Assembly: GCA_004552615.1 (NCBI GenBank)
Contig: SFNZ01000014.1
Span: 1-44,820 of the forward strand
DNA: 44,820 bases
From: Bacteroidales bacterium
GTDB lineage: Bacteria > Bacteroidota > Bacteroidia > Bacteroidales > UBA932
Direction of reading: 5' to 3'
Shown here one piece after another: positions 31,555 through 39,768 of this stretch. The notes beneath the pieces are model-generated. The model worked only from the letters and a program-made list of their open reading frames with translations. It was not told the origin of the DNA and did no database searches. Position 1 is the first letter of the stretch. The number at the start of each line of letters is the position of its first letter. A program made the position numbers and the translations under genes.

Positions 31555-32058
31555 CTATCTGCGCCTCCTCTTCCCGGAATTCTTCGTAGACAATGTCTCC
31601 GGAATCCGGATTTCGGACGGCAAGACTGCAGCACCGGACGGACTGCCGGAAGTCCTGTCGAGATAGCCCTGCAGGATGATTGCGGCGCTGATCTTGTCCA
31701 CCGACGCCTTGTCCCTGCGTTCCGAAGCCTTCATTCCCCCGTCAATCATGGCCCTGTGAGCCAGCACGGAAGTAAACCTCTCGTCCTCAAGAGTAACCGG
31801 AATCTCCGGGAAAGCTTTGGCAATCTGCTTCAGGAACACATCCACATCTGCTGCCGCCCCGGAGGGACGCCCGTCCATATTGACCGGATAACCGACGACA
31901 AAACGGACAATGGTCTCGGATTCGGCATATTTTTTAAGATATTCTATTATCTTTGCAGTCTGTACGGTCTCGAGGGCGGAGGCAAAAATGCGGAGAGGGT
32001 CGCTGACCGCGACTCCGACTCTTTTCCTTCCGTAATCTATGCCGATAATTCTGTCCAT
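31555..32058 (-). CDS. ruvX: Pre-16S rRNA nuclease / Holliday junction resolvase-like protein
   Basis: A 167-residue YqgF-family RNase H-fold protein. It starts MDRIIGIDYGRKRVGVAVSD with D8 as first metal ligand; VVGYPVNMDGRPSGAA, TLEDERFTSVLA and KASVDKISAAIILQGYLD contain the other conserved acidic residues. E. coli YqgF processes the 5' end of 16S rRNA. The C-terminal tail after residue 145 is a basic, probably disordered extension. The TAACTTTG box (32066-32073) ends 7 bases before the ATG, so the transcript is probably leaderless or nearly so. Confidence 0.92.
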   Translation of the reverse strand: MDRIIGIDYGRKRVGVAVSDPLRIFASALETVQTAKIIEYLKKYAESETIVRFVVGYPVNMDGRPSGAAADVDVFLKQIAKAFPEIPVTLEDERFTSVLAHRAMIDGGMKASERRDKASVDKISAAIILQGYLDRTSGSPSGAAVLPSEIRIPETLSTKNSGKRRRR

Positions 32059-32065
32059 ATCCGTG

Positions 32066-32073
32066 CAAAGTTA
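32066..32073 (-). promoter_or_regulatory. -7 box of ruvX, almost touching the start codon
   Basis: TAACTTTG on the minus strand, with the ruvX ATG at 32056-32058. A start of transcription 5-8 bases downstream would fall on or next to the ATG. Confidence 0.55.
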
Positions 32074-32082
32074 AAAAAATAG

Positions 32083-32940
32083 ATGAATATGTCCAAACAG
32101 GGACGCAGCCCCAAAGTAGAGCATTTCAGAATATCGCTCATCGACGACATGACGCACAAGCAGCTGTGGGTCATGCGCTTCACACGCACCGGCCTCTTCG
32201 TCATCGTGATTTCAGCAATCACGGTGGTGATGGCGGTGTCCTTCTCGATAGTGGCATTCACGCCGCTGAGAACATTCATCCCGGGCTATCCGGATGCACA
32301 CACCAAGCGCGAGGCCATCAACAATGCGATACGCATAGACTCGCTCCAGAATGTCATTTACACCTGGATGTTCTACACCGACAATCTCAAGAATATAATG
32401 GAAGGGGCTGACCCCGTGAAGATAGACAGCATTGTCCGCAACACGTCCCGGAGCGAGGCCGGAGCAACTGCCAGGGCATCCGTGGCAGGACAGGATTCCG
32501 TGCTCAGGGAGGAAGTGCGCAAGACCGAACAGTTCGGCCTTTCCAAAACCGCCGAAAGGAAGCTCCCGATAGAGGGCATGCATTTCTTCACCCCGCTCAA
32601 AGGCGTCGTGTCGCAGGGATATGACCCTCTCCTGCATCCTTACATTGACATCACGGCTCCTGCGAATTCAGTGGTAATGTCAGTCCTCGACGGAACGGTC
32701 ATCAACGCAGGATGGAGCGACGATTCGGGATATACCATCCAGATTCAGCATTCGGACGACATCGTCTCGATATACAAGCACAACCAGAAACTGCTCAAGA
32801 AGACCGGGGACAAGGTGACCGCAGGTTCGCCTGTGGCTCTCGTCGGAAATACCGGGGCTCTCACTACAGGAGACCATCTGCATTTCGAGCTATGGTACAG
32901 AGGCGAGGCCGTAGATCCTACAAAATACATCAATTTCTAA
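32083..32940 (+). CDS. Membrane-anchored M23 family peptidase
   Basis: 285 residues: a cytoplasmic basic start, one membrane segment (about 37-59) and a periplasmic helical linker, then an M23 domain. Zinc ligands are H185 and D189 (HPYID), with H265-L-H267 (HLHFE) at the end, so it looks catalytically competent. It resembles Bacteroidota envelope proteins involved in septal or lateral wall remodelling. The second ATG (32089) is also possible. The stop codon overlaps the dxr start by one base (TAATG). It is divergent from ruvX with a 24-base gap. Confidence 0.88.
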   Translation: MNMSKQGRSPKVEHFRISLIDDMTHKQLWVMRFTRTGLFVIVISAITVVMAVSFSIVAFTPLRTFIPGYPDAHTKREAINNAIRIDSLQNVIYTWMFYTDNLKNIMEGADPVKIDSIVRNTSRSEAGATARASVAGQDSVLREEVRKTEQFGLSKTAERKLPIEGMHFFTPLKGVVSQGYDPLLHPYIDITAPANSVVMSVLDGTVINAGWSDDSGYTIQIQHSDDIVSIYKHNQKLLKKTGDKVTAGSPVALVGNTGALTTGDHLHFELWYRGEAVDPTKYINF

Positions 32941-34103
32941 TGACGGGGAAAAGACATATCGCGATTCTCGGCTCTACAGGATCCATCGGAAGGCAGGCCC
33001 TGGACGTCGTCAGGCAGCACAGGGACCTTTTCGAGGTGGAACTGCTGACGGCGAACAACAATTCGCAACTGCTTGTGGAACAGGCTATCGAATTCAATCC
33101 GGGCTCTGTGGTCATCTGTAATGAAGAGAAATATGACGAAGTGGCTGAAGTCCTGCAGCCGAAGGACATCAAGGTTTTCGCCGGAATGGATTCCGTATGC
33201 AGCCTCGTGAAAGCGGAGGACATCGACATTGTACTCACAGCCCTGGTCGGATTCAGCGGACTCAGGCCGACGATATCAGCCATAGAGGCCGGAAAGGTCA
33301 TAGCCCTCGCCAACAAGGAGACTCTCGTGGCGGGAGGCAGCCTCGTGACGGAACTGGCAGCCAAGCACAATGTCCCGATATTGCCTGTGGACTCAGAGCA
33401 CTCGGCCATCTTCCAGTGCCTGCTTGCCGCCGGCGGGAACAGATTCACCAGAATCCATCTCACGGCATCCGGAGGCCCGTTCCGGACATGGGAAAAGGAT
33501 CGCATTGCAAAGGCTACGAGAAACGAGGCCCTGAAACATCCGCAATGGACCATGGGAGCCAAGATCACCATAGATTCCGCCACGATGATGAACAAGGGAT
33601 TCGAGATGATCGAGGCCTGCTGGCTGTTCAATACCGGGCCGGAGAAGATAAATATCGTCATTCATCCGCAGTCCGTCATACACTCCATGGTCGAGTTCGA
33701 GGACGGCGCCGTGCTTGCGCAGATGGGACATCCTGACATGAGGGAACCGATACAGTTCGCCCTCAGCTTCCCGGAAAGGCTGGCGTTGGACAACAGGAAG
33801 CTGGATTTCGCCTCGGTCGGAAGCCTGACTTTCGAGAAGCCGGACAGCGGCAAATTCCCTTGCCTTGAGCTGGCTTTCGAAGCGATTAAAAAAGGTGGCA
33901 ATATCCCATGTGCCATGAATGCGGCCAACGAGGCAGCCGTAGCGGCATATCTCGAGGACAGGATAGGCTTCTATGACATCCCGGACATCATTTCCAGATG
34001 CATGGGAGAAGTATCTTTCATCCGGAAGCCGGACATCGGGGAGATATTGTCCACAAACGACGAAACCTACGCCCGCGCAGCGGAAATGTGCCGGCAACGT
34101 TAA
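32940..34103 (+). CDS. dxr: 1-deoxy-D-xylulose 5-phosphate reductoisomerase
   Basis: 387 residues; start chosen at the ATG in TAATG because GSTGSIG (residues 11-17, NADPH site) must lie near the N-terminus. LANKETLVAGG, the metal-binding VDSEHSAIFQ, the ASGGPFR loop and the MNKGFEMIEA region are all present. It is the committed step of the MEP isoprenoid pathway. It lies between an M23 peptidase and rseP, a conserved neighbourhood for dxr-rseP in many bacteria. Confidence 0.96.
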   Translation: MTGKRHIAILGSTGSIGRQALDVVRQHRDLFEVELLTANNNSQLLVEQAIEFNPGSVVICNEEKYDEVAEVLQPKDIKVFAGMDSVCSLVKAEDIDIVLTALVGFSGLRPTISAIEAGKVIALANKETLVAGGSLVTELAAKHNVPILPVDSEHSAIFQCLLAAGGNRFTRIHLTASGGPFRTWEKDRIAKATRNEALKHPQWTMGAKITIDSATMMNKGFEMIEACWLFNTGPEKINIVIHPQSVIHSMVEFEDGAVLAQMGHPDMREPIQFALSFPERLALDNRKLDFASVGSLTFEKPDSGKFPCLELAFEAIKKGGNIPCAMNAANEAAVAAYLEDRIGFYDIPDIISRCMGEVSFIRKPDIGEILSTNDETYARAAEMCRQR

Positions 34104-34128
34104 CAGGCGCGGTAAACACGCGCCGCAA

Positions 34129-35481
34129 ATGACAGACGACATGACAGTACTGATAAAAATATTGCAGGTAATCCTCGCTCTCTCAATACTCATCGTGATT
34201 CATGAGCTGGGGCACTATTTCTTCGCCCGTATCTGCGGAATCCGGGTGGACAAGTTCTTCCTGTTCTTCGATGCAGGCAACTTCAAGCTGTTCAGCACGA
34301 AGAGCACCGGATGGTTCACCAGGCTGTTCCCGAAAATGAAGGACGCCGAGACGGAATACGGCATCGGCTGGCTTCCCATAGGCGGATATTGCAAAATCAA
34401 CGGGATGGTGGACGAGTCGTTCGACCTGGATTCCCTGAAGCAGCCTCCGAAGCCTTGGGAATTCCGTTCCAAGCCTGCATGGCAGAGGCTTCTGGTGATG
34501 CTCGGTGGAGTCCTGTTCAATTTTATATTCGCCATCCTCGTATATATATTCATGTTCGATGTATGGGGCAGCGAATATATCAGCAACCGCGACAGCCGGA
34601 TCTACGTCAACGACCTGGCCTACGAGATGGGATTCCGCAACGGGGACCGGATACTGAGTTTCGACGGATACGAGCCCGAGGATTTCAGTATGCTCCAGGC
34701 AGATCTCGCGAGACGTGACGCACGAACCGCGAGGGTGCTCCGCGGAAACGACACCCTGACGATATATATCGACAGGAGCATGATAGGAAGGGTTCTTGAC
34801 AGCCCGGGTATGTTCTCACTGGCAGTACCGTTCGATATTGACTCATTGGCCGCAAGCTCGCCGAACGCAGGAGCAGACCTCAGGCACGGGGACAGGATTG
34901 CCCGGATCGGGACCTCGGACGTGGCCTATGTGCAGGATGCATGGAAGATACTCGGAGAACTGGCCGGAAGCAGTGCAGAGGTGACGATACTCAGGGACGG
35001 CGACACCCTGTCACGTACAGTCCAGGTGGACAGCGCAGGGCATATCGGAGTGGTGCTTCAAGTGCCGGGGCTGGAGAAGAAGGAATATTCAGTAATTGAG
35101 GCTATTCCGGCAGGCATAGAATACACTTTCTCGACCGTGGGCGGTTATGTGCGCGACCTCAAGCTGGTTGCCACGCCGAGCACCGGAGCGTACAAGTCAG
35201 TGGGCAGTTTCATAGCCATCGGACAGGTATTCCCTTCGACGTGGAACTGGCTGATATTCATCAATCTGCTCGCCCTTCTGTCCATCATGCTCGGAGTGAT
35301 GAACCTGATTCCGATACCGGGGCTTGACGGTGGGCACTCCATCCTCCTGCTCTATGAGATGATCACTGGCCGGAAGCCGAGTGACCGCTTCCTCGTGGCT
35401 GCACAGGCCATCGGAATGGTACTTCTCATAATGCTGATGATTCTCGCCTTCGGCAATGACATAGGACGGCTGATGAGGTAA
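34129..35481 (+). CDS. rseP: RIP metalloprotease RseP (site-2 protease)
   Basis: 450 residues. The first membrane segment holds the zinc motif HELGH (25-29); the C-terminal LDG motif is NLIPIPGLDGGH. Two PDZ-like domains lie between (about 165-240 and 250-320). It cleaves membrane-embedded anti-sigma factors or signal peptide remnants. The start is at 34129 (MTDDMTVLIK) or 34141. It is 25 bases after dxr, followed by the DUF4837 lipoprotein gene. Confidence 0.94.
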   Translation: MTDDMTVLIKILQVILALSILIVIHELGHYFFARICGIRVDKFFLFFDAGNFKLFSTKSTGWFTRLFPKMKDAETEYGIGWLPIGGYCKINGMVDESFDLDSLKQPPKPWEFRSKPAWQRLLVMLGGVLFNFIFAILVYIFMFDVWGSEYISNRDSRIYVNDLAYEMGFRNGDRILSFDGYEPEDFSMLQADLARRDARTARVLRGNDTLTIYIDRSMIGRVLDSPGMFSLAVPFDIDSLAASSPNAGADLRHGDRIARIGTSDVAYVQDAWKILGELAGSSAEVTILRDGDTLSRTVQVDSAGHIGVVLQVPGLEKKEYSVIEAIPAGIEYTFSTVGGYVRDLKLVATPSTGAYKSVGSFIAIGQVFPSTWNWLIFINLLALLSIMLGVMNLIPIPGLDGGHSILLLYEMITGRKPSDRFLVAAQAIGMVLLIMLMILAFGNDIGRLMR

Positions 35482-35527
35482 TAATAATTTTTTAGTATAT
35501 TTAGGGAAAATCAAACAATAGGAAAAC

Positions 35528-36532
35528 ATGAGCACTAGACAATTTATCGGCATTGCGGCAGCAGTCCTGATGCTGGCAGGATGCAGGAGCAACGGAACAC
35601 TTCTCCCGAACGTAAGTGGTAAGGCCGGGGAGATTATCGTGGCCATGGACCGCAACGAATGGGATGGCAACCTCGGAAGCGCGACCCGTGATCTGCTTGC
35701 AGCGGAATATCCTTTCCTGCCTCAGGTAGAGCCAATGTTCTCTCTCTCGAACGTTCCGGCAACAGGCTTCGCAGACCTGTTCAAGGTTCACCGCAACCTG
35801 TTGTTCTTCAACATTTCCGCCACGGACAAGAGCGGCGTTATCTACAGGAATGACGTTTGGGCGCACCCGCAGTGCGTGATACAGGTGACGGCTCCGAGCA
35901 GTGATTCGGCCGCCACGATCCTGAAAGAGAACGGCGAAAGAATCATCAGCACGTTCGAACAGGCCGAGAGGGACAGGATTATTGCCAATTCCAAGCTCTA
36001 TGAGGAGCATAGCATCCCGCCTGCTGTAAAGGCCATGACAGGAGGCTCCCCTCATTTTCCGAGCGGCTACAAGCTCAGGAAGAAAAGCGCTGATTTCCTG
36101 TGGATTGCGGATGACAAGCAGTATGTCACCCAGGGAGTGCTCATCTACAAATATCCGGCTGCGGAGAAGGAGAATTTCACAGTGGAGAACATCATAGCCC
36201 GCAGAAATGAATTCATGAAGGCCAATGTACCTGGAATGTTCGACAACACATATATGATAACCAGCGAGGCCCTGAAGCCGGAAGTCAGCTTCATCCGTTA
36301 CAGGGGTCGCCAGTTCGCCGAGACCAGAGGCCTGTGGGAGGTATACGGGGACTTCATGGGAGGACCGTTCGTCTCACATTCGTTCTACAGCAAGGACGGG
36401 AAGGACATAATTGTACTGGACGGCTTCGTATATGCCCCGAAATATGACAAACGCCAGTATCTCAGGCAGGTGGAGGCCATTCTCTACTCCTTTGAATGGG
36501 AGGAGCCGAAGTCCGATGAAGAAAAGGAATGA
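35528..36532 (+). CDS. DUF4837 family lipoprotein
   Basis: 334 residues with a lipoprotein signal (VLMLAG-C19). The body matches the Bacteroidota-only DUF4837 family: GKAGEIIVAMDRNEWDG near the start, ATRDLLAAEYPFLPQVEPMFSL, and RYRGRQFAETRGLWEVYGDFMGGPFVSHSFYS near the end. Function unknown; it probably sits in the periplasm attached to a membrane. A one-mismatch -7 box TATATTTA (35496-35503) lies upstream, so it may be expressed both from this and from the dxr-rseP transcript. Confidence 0.88.
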   Translation: MSTRQFIGIAAAVLMLAGCRSNGTLLPNVSGKAGEIIVAMDRNEWDGNLGSATRDLLAAEYPFLPQVEPMFSLSNVPATGFADLFKVHRNLLFFNISATDKSGVIYRNDVWAHPQCVIQVTAPSSDSAATILKENGERIISTFEQAERDRIIANSKLYEEHSIPPAVKAMTGGSPHFPSGYKLRKKSADFLWIADDKQYVTQGVLIYKYPAAEKENFTVENIIARRNEFMKANVPGMFDNTYMITSEALKPEVSFIRYRGRQFAETRGLWEVYGDFMGGPFVSHSFYSKDGKDIIVLDGFVYAPKYDKRQYLRQVEAILYSFEWEEPKSDEEKE

Positions 36533-36571
36533 GGCATTTTGGAAATTCAAGATGAGAAAAATGGAAAAATA

Positions 36572-36603
36572 TTTTGAGGTGTAGAAAATAATACATACCT
36601 TTG
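36572..36603 (+). promoter_or_regulatory. Promoter of tRNA-Glu/rpsT/tRNA-Pro unit
   Basis: TTTTG (36572-36576) and TACCTTTG (36596-36603), 19 bases apart, both consensus. It resembles the tRNA-Asn promoter at 26142-26172, including the CAATCC bases that follow. Confidence 0.8.
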
Positions 36604-36644
36604 CAATCCGTTTAATCGCGGTAAAAGCGAAAGAACGTTGTGCC

Positions 36645-36716
36645 GGTGGGTTCGTATAACGGTTAGTACTCGAGATTTTCATTCTCGCAATAGGAGTTCG
36701 ATTCTCCTACCCACTA
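36645..36716 (+). tRNA. tRNA-Glu (TTC)
   Basis: Acceptor GGTGGGT/ACCCACT (first pair G-U), anticodon arm CGAGA-TTTTCAT-TCTCG with anticodon TTC, T-arm AGGAG-TTCGATT-CTCCT, discriminator A. The 3' CCA is not encoded (CTA follows), unlike the other tRNAs in this window. Confidence 0.93.
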
Positions 36717-36739
36717 CTAAATATTAAAAAATAAAAACA

Positions 36740-36994
36740 ATGGCAAACAACGCATCTGCAGAGAAGTGCATTCGCCAGAGCGAAAGGCACAGATTGCATA
36801 ATAAGTATTATGCAAAAACCACAAGGAATGCTATACGTGCTATCAGGAATACGACAGACAAGAAAGCTGCCGAGGCCGGAGCACCAAAGGTTTACGCTAT
36901 GATTGACAAGCTCGCCAAAGTGGGCATCATCCACAAGAACAAGGCAGCCAATCTCAAGAGCGGAATAGCACTTTACATCAACAAGCTCGCCTAA
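36740..36994 (+). CDS. rpsT: 30S ribosomal protein S20
   Basis: 84 residues, highly basic and helical, beginning MANNASAEKCIRQSERHRLH and containing the conserved AAEAGAPKVYAMIDKLAKVGIIHKNKAANLKS region. Primary 16S rRNA binder in 30S assembly. It lies between tRNA-Glu and tRNA-Pro and seems to share their transcript. Confidence 0.96.
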   Translation: MANNASAEKCIRQSERHRLHNKYYAKTTRNAIRAIRNTTDKKAAEAGAPKVYAMIDKLAKVGIIHKNKAANLKSGIALYINKLA

Positions 36995-37012
36995 GGGCTT
37001 CCCGATGGGCAA

Positions 37013-37089
37013 CGGGATGTAGCGCAGTTGGCTAGCGCACTACGTTCGGGACGTAGGGGTCGTGCGTTCGAGTCGCATCATCCCGACCA
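37013..37089 (+). tRNA. tRNA-Pro (CGG)
   Basis: Acceptor CGGGATG/CATCCCG, D-arm GCGCAGTTGGCTAGCGC, anticodon arm CTACG-TTCGGGA-CGTAG with anticodon CGG, T-loop TTCGAGT, encoded CCA. Confidence 0.96.
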
Positions 37090-37095
37090 TATTTT

Positions 37096-37124
37096 AGAGG
37101 TACGGAAATCCGTGCCTCTTTTTG
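37096..37124 (+). terminator. Terminator after tRNA-Pro
   Basis: AGAGGTACGGA pairs with TCCGTGCCTCT (one G-U) across an AA loop, followed by TTTTT. It separates the tRNA/rpsT unit from lysC. Confidence 0.85.
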
Positions 37125-37182
37125 TTTGCCGGAAATTCAGAAATTTCACTGCCCGGCACATTAAAAAACAATTGGAAAACAG

Positions 37183-37190
37183 TATATTTG
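37183..37190 (+). promoter_or_regulatory. -7 box of lysC
   Basis: TATATTTG, exact consensus, 26 bases before the lysC ATG. No leader peptide or riboswitch-like structure is visible in the short leader. Confidence 0.6.
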
Positions 37191-37216
37191 CAAACTTGGA
37201 AAATAAATAACGGACT

Positions 37217-38575
37217 ATGATTGTAATGAAATTCGGCGGGACATCCGTGGCAGACTGCGCTGCCATCACCCGCACCATCGGAATCGTGAATGGAAAACTT
37301 CAGGAAAGACCTATTGTTGTCGTATCGGCATTGTCCAAAGTGACTGACCTGCTGTACAGGATATCTGACCAGGCCAGGCTTCGCGACAAGGAAGGTGCCG
37401 GAGAACTTCTCGGAAGACTGAGAACCCGTCACGCCGAACTCGCAGAAGAACTCATTCCGGACAATCCGGAGATTCTCGCAGACGCCCTCTCAAGGGTCAA
37501 CGCCATCTGTGACCGGCTTGAACATTTCGTGGACGCCGTATGCGCCCTCGGCGAACTTTCCGACAGGAGCAAGGCCATCATCATCGGAAACGGAGAATAT
37601 CTCTCATCCAACATAATCTGCTGCGCGATGAACGCCCGCGGGATCCGTACAAGGCTCATGGATTCCAGGAAGATGATCATCACGGACAACAATTTCCTCA
37701 AAGGAGAGCCCCAGACCGACGAAATCATAAAAAGGGTACGCGAGGAAGTCAGCGCCGCCTACACCGGGGACATGGATGCAGTTATTACCCAGGGATTCGT
37801 TTCCGCCACTGTGGAGGGAGAACCTACCGTTCTCGGACGCGGAGGATCTGACTACACGGCATCATTGATAGGAATGTCCGTGGACGCGAAGACCATCGAA
37901 ATATGGACTGACGTGGACGGAGTCAAGACCGCTGACCCGCGCAAGGTGGAGAATACCATCAGCCTCGACAGGATATCATTCGAGGAGGCTGCGGAAATGG
38001 CCCACTTCGGAGCCAAGGTGCTTCATCCGATGACCATCGAGCCGGCCGTGAAGAAGAACATACCTATCTACGTGCTTAACTCCATGAACCCTTCAGGAAA
38101 AGGCACGGCCATCCTCCAGAGCAGTTTCATCGACGACGGTGTCAAGTCCGTTTCCAGCAAGAGCAATATTCTGGTAATCAACATCTTCTCCACCAAGATG
38201 ATTAATGTTGCCGGCTTCCTCATGCACGTGTTCGAGATTTTCAGCAGGAACAATGTATCAGTGGATCTCATCAGCACGTCCGAGGCCACGATTTCCGTGA
38301 CCGTAGATGCAGGCTCGCAGAACATAGACAAAGTGGTGGAGGAGCTTTCCTCATTCGCCGAGGTATATGTGGACAGCAACAAGGCGCAGGTGTCAGTCAT
38401 CGGAAAGAATCTCGACAATGTGAACGGCATCCTCGAGAAGACATTCGCACCTCTCAAGGACCACAAGATATATATGATTTCACAGGGAGCCTCATACGTG
38501 AACATAAGTTTCGTAGTGGACAGGGCCGTGATGGATGACGTGGTGGCCCTTCTGCACAGGAACATTTTCGGTTAG
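37217..38575 (+). CDS. lysC: Aspartokinase
   Basis: 452 residues, a monofunctional aspartate kinase. KFGGTSV at the N-terminus, GEYLSSNIICCAMNARG, and LGRGGSDYTASLIG give the kinase domain; two ACT domains follow from about residue 305 (VFEIFSRNNVSVDLISTSEATISVTVD). There is no homoserine dehydrogenase domain, unlike the ThrA fusions. It phosphorylates aspartate for Lys, Met, Thr and diaminopimelate synthesis. It is first in a run of five same-strand genes, 23 bases before the dipeptide epimerase. Confidence 0.94.
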   Translation: MIVMKFGGTSVADCAAITRTIGIVNGKLQERPIVVVSALSKVTDLLYRISDQARLRDKEGAGELLGRLRTRHAELAEELIPDNPEILADALSRVNAICDRLEHFVDAVCALGELSDRSKAIIIGNGEYLSSNIICCAMNARGIRTRLMDSRKMIITDNNFLKGEPQTDEIIKRVREEVSAAYTGDMDAVITQGFVSATVEGEPTVLGRGGSDYTASLIGMSVDAKTIEIWTDVDGVKTADPRKVENTISLDRISFEEAAEMAHFGAKVLHPMTIEPAVKKNIPIYVLNSMNPSGKGTAILQSSFIDDGVKSVSSKSNILVINIFSTKMINVAGFLMHVFEIFSRNNVSVDLISTSEATISVTVDAGSQNIDKVVEELSSFAEVYVDSNKAQVSVIGKNLDNVNGILEKTFAPLKDHKIYMISQGASYVNISFVVDRAVMDDVVALLHRNIFG

Positions 38576-38598
38576 AGCACCTTAAAACTACAGACAGA

Positions 38599-39765
38599 AT
38601 GAAAAGACGTGATTTTTTGAAAAGCGGCACGGCGGCTGCAATAGGCGCCGGTCTGCTCGGCCCTGCGGCGGTGTCCTGCTGCGGCGGCAAGGACAGGCAA
38701 TCCACAGGCAATACCTGCAGGAATCTCGAATTCTCCGGCAAGGCCCGCATGAAACTGTCATTCGAGCCTTACGAGTTGCAGCTCAGACACGTATTCACTG
38801 TCTCTTCATTCTCGAGGAAGACCACCCCGGACGTACAGGTACGCATTGAATATGACGGGATTACGGGCTACGGAGAGGCCTCCATGCCGCCATATCTCGG
38901 ACAGACCGTGGAGAGCGTATGCAGTTTTCTCGGCAAGGTGGACCTCGGACAGTTCCCAGATCCCCTGTGCATTGACGACATCCTGACCTATGTGGACAGC
39001 CTGTCGGAAGGCGATTCTGCAGCCAAGGCGGCCATTGATATTGCCCTCCACGACCTTGCAGGAAAGCTCATCGGAGCTCCATGGCACAGGATGTGGGGTC
39101 TCAACCCGGCATCTGCCCCTGACACGACATACACCATCGGAATCGACACTGAAGAAGTGGTGAAGGCCAAGACCGAAGAGGTGGCCGGACAGTTCAACAT
39201 ATTGAAAGTCAAGGTCGGAACGGACCACGACAAGGAGATGATAAACGCCATCCGCCAGGTCAGCAGCCTGCCTATCGCAGTGGACGCCAACCAGGGATGG
39301 AAAGACAGGGAGCAGGCTTTGGACGAGATTTTCTGGCTCAAGGAGAACGGTATTGTGATGATCGAGCAGCCGATGCCGAAGGAGCGCCTGGACGACAATG
39401 CCTGGATCACGGAAAGGAGTCCGCTGCCGGTATTCGCCGACGAGGCCATCCAGAGGCTCAGGGACATTCCTTCCATCAAGGGGGCATACAGCGGAATCAA
39501 TATCAAGCTGATGAAATGTACCGGGATGAGGGAGGCCTGGAAAATGCTGAACTACGCAAGGGCCGAGGGAATGAAAGTGATGATCGGATGCATGACGGAG
39601 ACTTCCTGCGCCGTGTCAGCCGCCGCACAGCTCTCCCCTGCCGTGGATTTCGCGGACCTGGACGGCAATCTCCTGATAAGCAACGACTTGTTCAGGGGCA
39701 TGACCGTGGAGAAAGGCAAGATAACATTGAGAAACCTGCCGGGAATAGGCATAGAGAAAATATAG
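38599..39765 (+). CDS. Dipeptide epimerase (L-Ala-D/L-Glu type), Tat-exported
   Basis: 388 residues in the enolase superfamily. The N-terminus has a twin-arginine motif (KRRDFLKSG) and a hydrophobic stretch ending in AVSC27, so it may be a Tat-exported lipoprotein. The active site is complete: K203-V-K205, D229 (DANQGW), E256 (IEQPMP), D281 (FADEAI) and K303 (NIKLMKCTGM). Family members epimerise L-Ala-D-Glu released from peptidoglycan. With the transglutaminase-like lipoprotein 3 bases downstream it suggests periplasmic muropeptide salvage; most characterised relatives are cytoplasmic, so the export signal is notable. Confidence 0.88.
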   Translation: MKRRDFLKSGTAAAIGAGLLGPAAVSCCGGKDRQSTGNTCRNLEFSGKARMKLSFEPYELQLRHVFTVSSFSRKTTPDVQVRIEYDGITGYGEASMPPYLGQTVESVCSFLGKVDLGQFPDPLCIDDILTYVDSLSEGDSAAKAAIDIALHDLAGKLIGAPWHRMWGLNPASAPDTTYTIGIDTEEVVKAKTEEVAGQFNILKVKVGTDHDKEMINAIRQVSSLPIAVDANQGWKDREQALDEIFWLKENGIVMIEQPMPKERLDDNAWITERSPLPVFADEAIQRLRDIPSIKGAYSGINIKLMKCTGMREAWKMLNYARAEGMKVMIGCMTETSCAVSAAAQLSPAVDFADLDGNLLISNDLFRGMTVEKGKITLRNLPGIGIEKI

Positions 39766-39768
39766 AAG

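Noticed and set aside
32712..32939. Upstream extension of dxr into the M23 peptidase gene
   Set aside because: The NADPH motif GSTGSIG must be close to the N-terminus, and the ATG at 32940 gives the normal DXR length. The upstream part is a shadow of the M23 gene.
37125..37216. Lysine riboswitch or threonine leader before lysC
   Set aside because: The leader after the -7 box is only about 20 bases, with no conserved L-box elements, no leader frame and no terminator.
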